NCBI GenBank assembly: GCA_018818835.1
Contig: JAHIRD010000021.1
Location: forward strand, 1-41,832
Direction of reading: 5' to 3'
Length of the DNA: 41,832 bases
Source: Pseudomonadota bacterium
GTDB taxonomy: Bacteria > Desulfobacterota > Desulfobacteria > Desulfobacterales > Desulfolunaceae
The notes beneath the pieces were generated by a model, which saw only the letters and a program-made list of their open reading frames with translations, had not been told where the DNA came from and made no database searches. The position numbers and the translations under genes were made by a program. Below, piece after piece: positions 24,718 through 34,000 of this stretch. Positions within the stretch are counted from its first letter, which is position 1. Each line of letters begins with the position of its first letter.

Positions 24718-25731
24718 ATGAATATCGGCAATAAAGGTCGGGGTATCTTATTCACCAACCCTGACCCGGATCAGGCCCGCGCTTTTTTCAGAGATAAAAA
24801 GAGCGACGCCCGATCCATGAAAAACAAAGTCGTGGACTTGAAAAGCGCTATTTCCAATTACGTTCACGATGGAGATTATCTGGCCATCGGAGGGTTCGGT
24901 GCAAACCGGACCCCCCTGGCGGCCTGCCATGAAATTGTTCGGCAAAAGAAAAAAAAGCTGGGTTTTTTGGGCCACACCTCAACCCATGACATGCAGATTC
25001 TCAGTGCGGGTGAGGTCTATGACCGGATTGATGTATCGTACGGTGTGGGCCTGGAAGCACGGGGATTGTCCCGCTGCTCAAGGGCATATATGGAAAGCGG
25101 CACGGTCAGGGTGACCGAATGGACCAACTACGCGTTGACCGCACGGTTGAGGGCCGCATCCATGGGGCTCCCGTTCATGCCCGTCCGGGAAATGCTTGGA
25201 ACGGACACCTTTGCCCAAAGCGGGGCGGTCCAGGCCGCATGCCCGTTCACGGGTAAGCCGGTGGCCCTGGTGCCCGCCCTTTACCCCGACGTTGCCGTAA
25301 TCCATGTCCATGAGGCGGATTGCTTCGGGAACGCCCGGTTCCAGGGCATTGCCATCGCGGATATAGAACTGGCCCATGCCTCCAAACGTCTGATCATCAC
25401 CACGGAAAAGCTGGTCAATCATGATGAAATCAGCCGGGACCCGGCCCTGACCCAGATCCCCTTTTATCTGGTGGATGCGGTGTGTGAAGTCCCCTACGGT
25501 GCTTATCCCGGCGGGATGCCCTATGCGTATTTTTCCGATGAACACCATATCAGGCAATGGCTGGATGCGGAAAAAGACCCGAAGACGTTCAGGGACTTTC
25601 TTGACCGGGAAATATTCGGCTGCAAGGACCACAACGATTATCTGAATCTCCATGGCGGCCTTGAACGCATGAGCGCCTTGCGGGCCGAAGAATTTTTCCT
25701 GCATAAGGAGGATCATCATGACGGCGTATAA
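24718..25731 (+). CDS. glutaconate CoA-transferase-like alpha subunit, unit B
   Basis: A 337-residue paralogue of the 7397 gene. ATG 24718 is chosen over the upstream in-frame TTG at 24703 because GGAG lies about 8 bases before it and the protein then begins like its paralogue. GctA blocks are DGDYLAIGGFGANRTP, GHTSTHDMQIL, MGLPFMPVREMLGTD, VDAVCEVPYGAYPGG and FGCKDHNDYL. It overlaps the beta gene by 14 bp. From here to 28697 the DNA looks more G/C-rich than the matching unit A genes. Confidence 0.88.
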   Translation: MNIGNKGRGILFTNPDPDQARAFFRDKKSDARSMKNKVVDLKSAISNYVHDGDYLAIGGFGANRTPLAACHEIVRQKKKKLGFLGHTSTHDMQILSAGEVYDRIDVSYGVGLEARGLSRCSRAYMESGTVRVTEWTNYALTARLRAASMGLPFMPVREMLGTDTFAQSGAVQAACPFTGKPVALVPALYPDVAVIHVHEADCFGNARFQGIAIADIELAHASKRLIITTEKLVNHDEISRDPALTQIPFYLVDAVCEVPYGAYPGGMPYAYFSDEHHIRQWLDAEKDPKTFRDFLDREIFGCKDHNDYLNLHGGLERMSALRAEEFFLHKEDHHDGV

Positions 25732-26488
25732 CGACATGGAAATCATGATCGTGGCTGCGGCCAGGGAACTTGAGAACGGTGCCACGGTTGCGGTTGGAAC
25801 CGGTGCGCCCTGTGCGGCGGCCATGCTGGCCCAGAAAACCCACGCCCGGGACCTGATCATCATGTTCGAAGCCGGCGGCATCAGCCCGTGCCTGGTTGAC
25901 ATGCCCATTTCCGTGGGGGACTCCCGGACCTTTCACCGGGCTTCCAAAGCCGGAAGCATGGGGGACGTGATGGATGCCTGTGCCAGGGGAAGCGTGGACT
26001 ACACCTTTCTTGGCGGCGCCCAGATCGATATGTACGGCAATCTCAACTCCACCATGATCGGAACGAACCACCAGAAACCCACGGTGCGTTTTCCCGGCAG
26101 TGGAGGTGCCAATGATTTTGCCTCTTTGTGCTGGCGGACCATGGTCTTGACGGTTCAGGACAAACGGCGTTTTGTGGAAAAACTGGATTTCATGACCACA
26201 CCGGGCTGGCTCGACGGTGGAGATTCCAGGGAAAAAAGCGGGCTGCCTCCGGGAACCGGTCCCTACCGAATCATCACCAACATGGCCGTCATGGATTTTG
26301 AGCCCGTATCCAAACGCATGCGGGTGATATCGATTCATTCGGGTTTTTCCTTTGAAGACATTCAGGCCCATTGCGGATTTAAATTGATCAAAGCCGAGAC
26401 CCTGGCCCATACGCCCGACCCCACGGACCTGGAGTTGTCCGTTCTCCGGAAGGACGTGGACCCTAAGGGGTATCTGATCGGGAGATAA
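25718..26488 (+). CDS. glutaconate CoA-transferase-like beta subunit, unit B
   Basis: A 256-residue GctB-family protein, same length as the unit A copy, ATG start with AAGGAGG 7-13 bases upstream inside the alpha gene. The catalytic Glu51 (MFEAGGISP) is conserved, as are LGGAQIDMYGNLNST and RFPGSGGAND. It forms the active CoA-transferase with the alpha subunit. Confidence 0.9.
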   Translation: MTAYNDMEIMIVAAARELENGATVAVGTGAPCAAAMLAQKTHARDLIIMFEAGGISPCLVDMPISVGDSRTFHRASKAGSMGDVMDACARGSVDYTFLGGAQIDMYGNLNSTMIGTNHQKPTVRFPGSGGANDFASLCWRTMVLTVQDKRRFVEKLDFMTTPGWLDGGDSREKSGLPPGTGPYRIITNMAVMDFEPVSKRMRVISIHSGFSFEDIQAHCGFKLIKAETLAHTPDPTDLELSVLRKDVDPKGYLIGR

Positions 26489-26495
26489 GGATATT

Positions 26496-27839
26496 ATGAG
26501 TCTATCACAACAGTACATCCAAAAAAAAGTTTCGGCCGAAAAAGCGGCATCTATGATTAAATCCGGAGACTGGGTCGATTACGGTCATATGCAGTCTTCA
26601 CCGATTTTCATGGACAAAGCCCTGAGCATGCGCGTGGGCGAGGTCGAAGATGTCAATATCCGCTGTTCGGGATTTCCTAATTTGTCATCCATTGTCATGG
26701 CTGACCCGAACCAGACAAGCTTCCGTTACAACACGGCTTTTCTGACTCTTGCGGACAGGGCTCTGAACACGGAAGGCATCATCAGCCATATCCCGGGCCT
26801 TTACCATGAAATCCCCGGCTTCAGTTCCAGACATCACCATACGGATGTCTGCATCATCCGGACGACCACCATGGACAAGAACGGATTTTTCAATTACGGG
26901 GTCTGCAACGATTGCCAGAGTGAAATGATACCCAACGCCAAGATGCTCATCGTGGAAGTGAACGAAACCCTTCCCCGCTGCCTGGGGGGGCTTCACGAAT
27001 CGGTGCATATCTCGGATGTGGATTACATCGTGGAATCCGATCACGAACGCCTTGTGGCCTGGCCATCCATAGAACCGACGAATAACGACCGGCTCATCGC
27101 CCAGCGCATCATCCGGGAACTTCGCAACGGGGACTGCCTCCAGCTGGGAATCGGGGGGATGCCCAATGCCCTGGGCAAACTCATCGCAGAGACCGACCTG
27201 AAAAATCTGGGCGTCCACACGGAAATGATGGTGGATGCCTATCTGGACCTTTACAAGGCAGGAAAAATCTCGAATGCCAATAAAACCCTGGACAAGGGTA
27301 AAATGGTGTACACCTTTGCCATCGGTGAACAGAGTCTCTATGATTTTCTGGACAACAACCCCATCTGTGCCAGCTACCCGGTCAGCTACACCAATGACCC
27401 TTGCAGGATTGCCGCCAATGATCAGGCCGTTTCAATCAACGGCTGTATCGAAGTGGATCTTTTCGGACAGGTGTCATCGGAATCATCCGGAATCCGTCAG
27501 ATCTCCGGGACGGGGGGCCAGTTCGATTTTCATTTCGGGTCTTACCATTCAAAAGACGGAAAATCCTTTGTCTGCATGAACTCAACCCGTACGGACAAGG
27601 ACGGACAGGTTCATTCGAACATTCGCCCCGTTCTTGAATCGGGCACCATCGTCACCTTACCGAGAACCGTGACCCACAACGTGGTCACCGAATACGGCAT
27701 CGCCATGCTCAAAGGCAAATCCGCCTGGGAACGGGCCGAGGCACTGATCGATATTGCCCATCCGACATTCCGTGACGAACTGATCCTGCAGGCTGAAGCC
27801 ATGAAAATTTTTACCAATCGCAACAGCCAGAATAAATAA
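26496..27839 (+). CDS. 4-hydroxybutyrate/acetyl-CoA CoA-transferase family, unit B
   Basis: A 447-residue paralogue of the 9304 gene. QLGIGGMPNAL, GVHTEMMVD with catalytic Glu243, SINGCIEVDLFGQVSSES and RQISGTGGQFDFHFG are all kept. It sits only 7 bp after the beta subunit (135 bp in unit A), so unit B is the more compact operon. Substrate not known. The presence of this enzyme beside GctAB in both units suggests two distinct CoA-transfer steps. Confidence 0.88.
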   Translation: MSLSQQYIQKKVSAEKAASMIKSGDWVDYGHMQSSPIFMDKALSMRVGEVEDVNIRCSGFPNLSSIVMADPNQTSFRYNTAFLTLADRALNTEGIISHIPGLYHEIPGFSSRHHHTDVCIIRTTTMDKNGFFNYGVCNDCQSEMIPNAKMLIVEVNETLPRCLGGLHESVHISDVDYIVESDHERLVAWPSIEPTNNDRLIAQRIIRELRNGDCLQLGIGGMPNALGKLIAETDLKNLGVHTEMMVDAYLDLYKAGKISNANKTLDKGKMVYTFAIGEQSLYDFLDNNPICASYPVSYTNDPCRIAANDQAVSINGCIEVDLFGQVSSESSGIRQISGTGGQFDFHFGSYHSKDGKSFVCMNSTRTDKDGQVHSNIRPVLESGTIVTLPRTVTHNVVTEYGIAMLKGKSAWERAEALIDIAHPTFRDELILQAEAMKIFTNRNSQNK

Positions 27840-27857
27840 TGGATTATGGGGGGCACT

Positions 27858-28697
27858 ATGAATCATTCACAGCCGTTATCGGGTAAAACCGCTCTGGTCA
27901 CCGGAGCATCGAGGGGCCTTGGCCGTGCCATCGCCCTGGCTCTCGGTCAGGCCGGAGCAAATGTGGTGGTCACGGACCTTCTTGTGGAGGATGATCAACC
28001 GGATAAAGAAAAACTCTCTGAATACAGTATCCTTGCCGCTCATTTTTATGAAAACAGCATGGTCAGAACCCTGTCGACCAGCCGTGACATCGAAAATATG
28101 GGCGTCGGGAGCATGGCCCTGAAAATGGATGTGACCGACGAGGACAACATCCGCAATGTGGTCGCTCAGGTGGAAGATACCCTGGGCGGTGTGGATATTC
28201 TTGTGAACAACGCCGCCGTCATGGACGGCCTGGGGCTGATGGAAAACCAGTCTCTAAAAACTTGGGAGCGGGACCTTCGGGTCAATCTCACCGGAACGTT
28301 TCTCTGTACCCATGCGGTCTGGGCCGGAATGAAACGAAATAAATGGGGCCGGATCATCAATATGTCCTCGTTCACTGCCGAATCCGGTGCTTTTGCCCAA
28401 CCGGGTTACGCCGCCTCCAAGGCGGGGATGCTGGGTCTGACCCGCACCCTGGCCCTGGAGGGTGCAGCCCACGGGATGACGGTCAACGCCGTCATGCCCG
28501 GATTTATCGCCACCGAAGCCATCGACCTCTACTCACCTGACATGAAAGAGCGCATCTGCAAGCGGAATCCCATGAAGCGCATGGGGACACCCGATGAAGT
28601 GGCATCGCTTGTGTGTTTTCTTGCATCGAAAGAGGCGAGTTATCTAAACGGTGCGGCTATTCCGGTGACCGGGGGGATGGATCTGCTCGTGTTTTAG
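27858..28697 (+). CDS. short-chain dehydrogenase/reductase, unit B
   Basis: A 279-residue SDR, paralogue of 10676-11512. ATG 27858 is preferred to ATG 27846: a GGGGGG stretch at 27848-27853 serves as ribosome-binding site and the product then aligns with the unit A protein. TGASRGLG, NNAA, Ser and YAASK catalytic motifs are present, as is the extra segment after the second strand (EYSILAAHFYENS) shared only with the unit A copy. Last gene of unit B. Probably an NAD-dependent 3-hydroxyacyl-CoA dehydrogenase. Confidence 0.9.
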   Translation: MNHSQPLSGKTALVTGASRGLGRAIALALGQAGANVVVTDLLVEDDQPDKEKLSEYSILAAHFYENSMVRTLSTSRDIENMGVGSMALKMDVTDEDNIRNVVAQVEDTLGGVDILVNNAAVMDGLGLMENQSLKTWERDLRVNLTGTFLCTHAVWAGMKRNKWGRIINMSSFTAESGAFAQPGYAASKAGMLGLTRTLALEGAAHGMTVNAVMPGFIATEAIDLYSPDMKERICKRNPMKRMGTPDEVASLVCFLASKEASYLNGAAIPVTGGMDLLVF

Positions 28698-28830
28698 CAT
28701 TCTTAAAACGGGTGAAAACCTATGGTCTCTTCGTTTGACGGTGTAATCTTTGCCTTGAATGGTCAATTGAAAGGTAGTTTTCCAATATTGACACTGTAAC
28801 GAGAAGCCTCAGTGCCATTAAGCGAAAGAG

Positions 28831-28966
28831 CCTCCGGCGGCCCTTCCGGGGGACCAGATTTTAAAAATCTGGACAAATAATTCTTGGGTTTGAGAAAGAT
28901 CAGACGTTTCCCATACCCGTTTGTCAAACTATTCAAAAGTTTGGCCCCCGGCAGGGCCGCCGGAGG
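28831..28966. mobile_element. MITE/REP-like inverted-repeat element
   Basis: CCTCCGGCGGCCC (28831-28843) and GGGCCGCCGGAGG (28954-28966) are perfect 13-bp terminal inverted repeats around 110 bp. Inside are two further palindromes: CCAGATTTT-A-AAAATCTGG (28854-28872) and CAAACT/AGTTTG around 28926-28941. It encodes no credible protein. It fills most of the 379-bp gap between unit B and the glycosyltransferase gene; the flanks are plain. Whether it moves, or is a folded RNA or terminator-like element, is not decided by sequence. Confidence 0.7.
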
Positions 28967-29076
28967 CATTTAATTATTTTTAAAGTGATCGTGCCATCAG
29001 TTTTTGAAAAGATGCGATACAACATTCCAAATTCGGGCACGTTATGGATGTACTCCTTTCAGGATAAAGGGACGTC

Positions 29077-30378
29077 ATGGAAATCAGCACGCCTTTAAAA
29101 ATTTGCCTGCTCAGTTACAGAAGCAATCCACATTGTGGCGGCCAGGGGGTTTATATCAGAAACCTGAGTAAAGCTCTCATCGATCTCGGCCATGCTGTCG
29201 AAGTGGTTGCCGGGCCGCCTGACCCCATTCTTGATAAGGATGTCACCTTGTCCATGCTTGATTGCCTGAATCTCTACGACCCGACACATAATTCAGGAGT
29301 CTCCCTGTTTGAAAAACTTAAAAACCCCATCAATCTGATAGAATGGCTGAGTGCCGCAACCCAGGGATATCCTGAGCCCTTTACCTTTGGATTGAGGGCT
29401 TACCAATATCTGAATCACCGTCTGAAAAATTATGACATCATCCATGATAACCAGAGTCTTTCATACGGAATCCTGGCGTTAAGCCATCGCATTCCCACGG
29501 TGGCCACCATTCACCATCCCATGACCGTTGACCGGCGGATCGCCATGAAAAGCGTCCGGTCGTTCAGTAAAAAAATCCAGTACATGCGGTGGTTTTCATT
29601 TATCACTATGCAGAAACGTGTGGCAAGGCGGCTGCCTAAAATCATCACGGTATCCGATTTTTCAAAAAAAGATATCGCCCGGGAATACACTATTCCGGAA
29701 AGCAGATTCTCTGTGGTTCATAACGGGATCAGCACCTCAACGTTCCATCCCGTCCCCGAAATCAAGCGTGAGCCGGACCGGATCATCGTCACAAACAGTT
29801 CAGATTCACCGCTGAAAGGCTTGTATTACTTGGTCCAGGCCATTCATATCATTTCAAAACAGAAACATGTCCGGCTTACCGTAATCGGGACGCCCAAAAA
29901 AAACGGTGGCATCGTCAAACTGATAGAAACACTGGGGATCGGTCACCTCATCGACTTCACCGGGCGGATCAGTAATGACGAATTCCTCAGGCAGTATGCC
30001 CGGTCATCCATCGCCATCATTCCATCGGTCTACGAGGGATTCGGCCTTCCGGTGGGTGAAGCCATGGCCTGTGGAATTCCGGTGATCAGCACGAGTGGTG
30101 GCGCTCTTCCCGAAATTGCAGGTGATGCAGCCCTTATGGTTCCCCCTGAAAACCCTGTAGCTCTTGCCAAGGCGATACTTAACCTTCTTAATGATCCCGA
30201 ACGGGCTGAAAGACTTGGACTGGCCGGTTACAAACGGGTGATGGAGAAATTTACGTGGAAAGCCGCAGCTGAAAAAACCGTTGATGCATACCTTGATACG
30301 ATACATCGGTATGACGCTCAGAAAACAATTGAACGTAAAACCCGGCCAGTCATTTTTCCCACAATGCAGGAGGCATGA
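29077..30378 (+). CDS. family-4-type glycosyltransferase (GT-B fold)
   Basis: A 433-residue cytoplasmic glycosyltransferase that would move a sugar from a nucleotide-sugar donor to a lipid or glycan. The N-terminal acceptor domain opens with ICLLSYRSNP and GGQGVYIRNLSKALIDLGH, typical of GT4. The C-terminal donor domain has SDSPLKGLYYLVQAI and the E-x7-E motif in SVYEGFGLPVGEAMACG, followed by PVISTSGGALPEIAGDAA. There is no neighbouring polysaccharide gene cluster, so the glycan is unknown. It is flanked by the inverted-repeat element and by a small unrelated gene. Likely its own transcription unit; no clear promoter was picked out. Confidence 0.88.
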   Translation: MEISTPLKICLLSYRSNPHCGGQGVYIRNLSKALIDLGHAVEVVAGPPDPILDKDVTLSMLDCLNLYDPTHNSGVSLFEKLKNPINLIEWLSAATQGYPEPFTFGLRAYQYLNHRLKNYDIIHDNQSLSYGILALSHRIPTVATIHHPMTVDRRIAMKSVRSFSKKIQYMRWFSFITMQKRVARRLPKIITVSDFSKKDIAREYTIPESRFSVVHNGISTSTFHPVPEIKREPDRIIVTNSSDSPLKGLYYLVQAIHIISKQKHVRLTVIGTPKKNGGIVKLIETLGIGHLIDFTGRISNDEFLRQYARSSIAIIPSVYEGFGLPVGEAMACGIPVISTSGGALPEIAGDAALMVPPENPVALAKAILNLLNDPERAERLGLAGYKRVMEKFTWKAAAEKTVDAYLDTIHRYDAQKTIERKTRPVIFPTMQEA

Positions 30379-30503
30379 CATAATAGATAGGTTGTCGTTT
30401 AACTTCAATCAGTTATGGAAAACGTTTAACATCGACGCAGCGCTCGTGCAGCATGGGAAAGTTTCAAAGGACTGTTAAAACCGAGGTGGGATCTCTTTGG
30501 TCA

Positions 30504-30590
30504 ATGAAAGGTGAACACCCCTTTCTTGCTAAATTAAGGCGCGGCGGGGTGGCTGCGTGTTGTTCTCGTTCGTATCATTTGCGGCATTAA
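30504..30590 (+). other. very small reading frame, doubtful
   Basis: ATG 30504 to TAA 30590 gives 28 residues, ending just upstream of the AAGGAGG of the next gene. It has no good ribosome-binding site of its own and no recognised family. It could be a leader peptide, the relic of an upstream part of the next gene, or chance. The surrounding 30379-30613 gap shows nothing else. Confidence 0.2.
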
Positions 30591-30613
30591 GGGTGAAAGG
30601 AGGTAAGGCAAAA

Positions 30614-30913
30614 ATGTTAAAAATATTGTGGGCACTCAAATTGAGTGATTTAAAAGAAACAATCATCGGGATGCGATCAGTCCTGAAAACACTCGGATAT
30701 CCCACAGGATTGTATGTCATCTGCTATTCCTCAACAAAACAATTTAATGAAGTGATCAGAGACATCGGATTGATGCCTGTTTCAGAACTGATCTGTGGTT
30801 GCGATTATAAATTTTGGAAAGACTATCATCCAAATATTCAATTTTCAAGAGATAAAACCCTACTGAGGGGTGATGCTTTTTGCAACCATACTCTCACATG
30901 GGTAGAGATATGA
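30614..30913 (+). CDS. small protein resembling the C-terminal part of ATC-hydrolase-like proteins
   Basis: A 99-residue protein from ATG 30614, chosen for AAGGAGG at 30597-30603; an in-frame GTG at 30557 would add 19 residues. The C-terminal half shows ELICGCDYKFWKDYHP and then LLRGDAFCNHTLTW. These resemble the conserved Cys- and Asp-containing end of L-2-amino-thiazoline-4-carboxylate hydrolase-like proteins, which are normally about twice as long. It may be a stand-alone half-domain or an N-terminally truncated gene. The strong ribosome-binding site argues for expression. Low certainty on family. Confidence 0.5.
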   Translation: MLKILWALKLSDLKETIIGMRSVLKTLGYPTGLYVICYSSTKQFNEVIRDIGLMPVSELICGCDYKFWKDYHPNIQFSRDKTLLRGDAFCNHTLTWVEI

Positions 30914-31037
30914 TGATTAGATGCCTTTAATTCATTTTCACAATAACTGATAAACATCTATATAGCACAGTGTTACCCCCCACCGAATGGTGAGTGATAA
31001 AATTGGCTCTGTGCATTGTATCGATCAGGAGAAGGTC

Positions 31038-34000
31038 ATGAAGAAATCAGTGGCATACGTAATGGTGTTTGTTTTGCTTGGTATTTTTCTAGTCTCATGC
31101 GGAATGAATAAAGATGATGACAAGACGTTACAAAATAACGGTTCACTTTCTACGGATGAATATGCCAACTTCAAGCTCCTTGATATTTTCGACGGAAGGG
31201 GCTCCGTGGAGGTAATATGGGACAGTATTGACGGGTCGGAGTGCAATTCACGTTTGGTATGTACAGTGGATCAGGTCGTGGATGAATTTGTTTTGTCTAC
31301 CAGTATATGGTCGGAAATTTTTAAAAATGACAAACAGTCTGTGGCCAAATTGTTGTCAGTAGATGCAGTCCATCTCCTTGGGATTATGAAGGATGAGGCG
31401 CCATATTTTAAAGAAAGCCCCGAGGATATTGATGCTTTCTATAGCCAATCCCCAGCGTTTTTGGCCGATCATTTTTATGCCTTTCTCGACAGACTTTGGG
31501 AAGATGACAACACTGCCGGTGAGCAGGCTCTGGCTGATATAGCCTATAAGCTGGTATCCCGAACCCTGGCCAAAAAAACACCTCTGGAAATTCTGGCTGA
31601 TATTCAGGACGATATGGATGATATTGAAGATGACATGTTTGACAGGGATTTCCATAACAGTTCATCCTTCCTGGGTAAACTCCTGATCCAGGCGGACTAT
31701 CCCCTCTGGGTGGATGATAACGGTGCCCCAGTGGATCGGGATTCCATCGACCCTTCGCTGGATACAAATACCGGACAGGGCAATGCCGTTGATGGTATAA
31801 ACAAGCTGGTCAACTGGGTGAACAGGATCGTTGCCGACGATGAGGCAAGAGAAGACCTGTATGGTATGATCAGAGAGTTTGTACGAGTGTTCGATCCTGC
31901 ACCCGATTCAACCCACAGCCGTACCATCAAAGCCCTGCTGCAAAACCTCGAGGATAACTTCACGGTGGGAGGCTCGGTTTACGAGTCCAACCCCATGTAT
32001 AAAAGCGGTCCGGATGATCCCATCTATACGGATGCGTCTTTGAAGCAGACACTCAGAGAATCCTGTCCCTATATTGCACAAATGCTGGCGCGCACGGACC
32101 GGGAAATTTCCCAGAGTTTCACGGATGAAAATGAAACCCCGCAATACATCATCCGTGAGATGATTCGCGGCATGAAAAGCGTGGGGTATGACCCGGATAA
32201 AGTGAGTATAGAAGAAGGCATCCGAATGGTTATGCAATATGATCTGTATGGGCGTGACAGGACACTGCCAAACTCCGGAGCTTACTCTGCATCAATGTTC
32301 GAAAGCATCGCTTTTCTAACAGGCGTAACGACGCATATCGGTTTCAAAGATGGAGGAGAAACCGGAGAGACAACGATAATTTCAAACCCCACTACCCAGC
32401 ATGGCCATGGAGAATTTACAGGGAGTCTCTCTATTAATGATGCACTGATCAACATGTCCTCTAATAAAACCCTGGGTATAGGGCTTTACGATGTAACGTT
32501 CAAAGAAAATGACAAAGATTATCTGTCACGAAGTGTGGTTCCGTTTACCACGGAAACCATGAATTCATATCAATACGATTTTGACCAGAATTGTGGTTTT
32601 CTGAAATCCCTTGCAGGAAACTGCGCCGGAGATGCCGGCAGCCCCGAAGGCGGGAACAGAGTCGGCATTGCTCCCGCTAAAAACGAGTATGCACCCTATG
32701 ACCCCACGGGTTTGGGGATGCCCCAATTGGCGGGCTGGACGACCAACTGGGTGCTCAGAAGCTGTTTCGGCGGCCAGGGGCCCTATTACTATGCCGATCC
32801 CGATGCCCCCATCGTGACGGTCAACGGTAAAAATTATTTCAAATATCTGCGTCCGGACGGTCGTGTCTATGCGTTGGTCAATAAGGACAATGAAACCTGG
32901 GAATACCTCTATCCAACGGACGGAACGCGTGACAAAGAAGATCTGGAAACCGACATACTGGAGGATTATAACGGCCTCAGGCAGCGTTTCAACCGTTATA
33001 AATCTACCTGGTTCACAGATTATTACATGTATCACAGGAACAATATGATCCTTTCGTTGGATAACAGCAATGGAAACCTTGAAATGGTGAACCTGGATGA
33101 CGGGGATTCAGCGGGAAGGCTGACGTATCATGAATTGGTACCCGAAGATGAATCCTCCCATATGCGGGCTTGTTCAAGCCCTGAAGAGGCTTTTTTCAGG
33201 AATTATGAGTGGGTGTATACTGAAAAGAAAATGGCGATAATTGTTCCACAGAGCGTGACGGTCCCGGTTCTGGGATATGGTCTTGTTTTCATGGTACTTG
33301 AAGCTCACGGATGGGCGGGGCTCCAAAACCTCAGGATTTTCGAGGATAACCATGTATGGGCCAAAAAAGGATCGGATGGCGTATCGGATATCCCCGGGGA
33401 TTATCGTGTCGAAATCGTGTCAAATGCGACAACTCTTGTTTCCGTGATGGTGAATGACAATTCGGTTTACAATTCAATGCTTGGAACAGGGAATGCCTGC
33501 CCCAGTATTGTGGGAAGCAGCATGCCGGCCCTTGTCCGGCTTGCATTTCCCAAAAGCCCTTTGACCGACCGTGGAAACAGCGTGGCCGATGTCCTTGTCG
33601 GATCACGTGATTTTGAGGTGGGGGACGACATCTGGAAGAACCGCAATCCCTTTGCCCAGCTTTTCGTATCCATGTCGTATGCCATCGACAAACATCGTGT
33701 GTCATCTGAAAATTACGATCCAAAATCCCTTAAAGCCGCTTTGCTCGCACATTTAAAGAACCTTGCACCTCTTATCAAACCCCAGATGTATTATGAGAAA
33801 CACGGAGAAGGTTGCACACCGCCTTACGACACCTGGAAAGTACGCGTGGCTGGGGGAACCTCGAGTGAACCCTGGTACGGATCTGATTACCTGCATCCGG
33901 CGGTGGGATTTGATGGAACTCCCCGGTGGGACGGGACAGAAGCTGAACGTTATTTTTACCAGCCGGCGCCCGCGAAAACACTGCTCAATGTCATGGTTGA

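Noticed and set aside
25078-26518. Long minus-strand frames opposite the unit B CoA-transferase genes
   Set aside because: Shadows of well-identified GctA/GctB-like genes in G/C-rich sequence; no domain signatures.
28763-28969. Minus-strand frame of 68 residues over the inverted-repeat element
   Set aside because: Its sequence is dictated by the terminal repeats and palindromes; better explained as a non-coding element.
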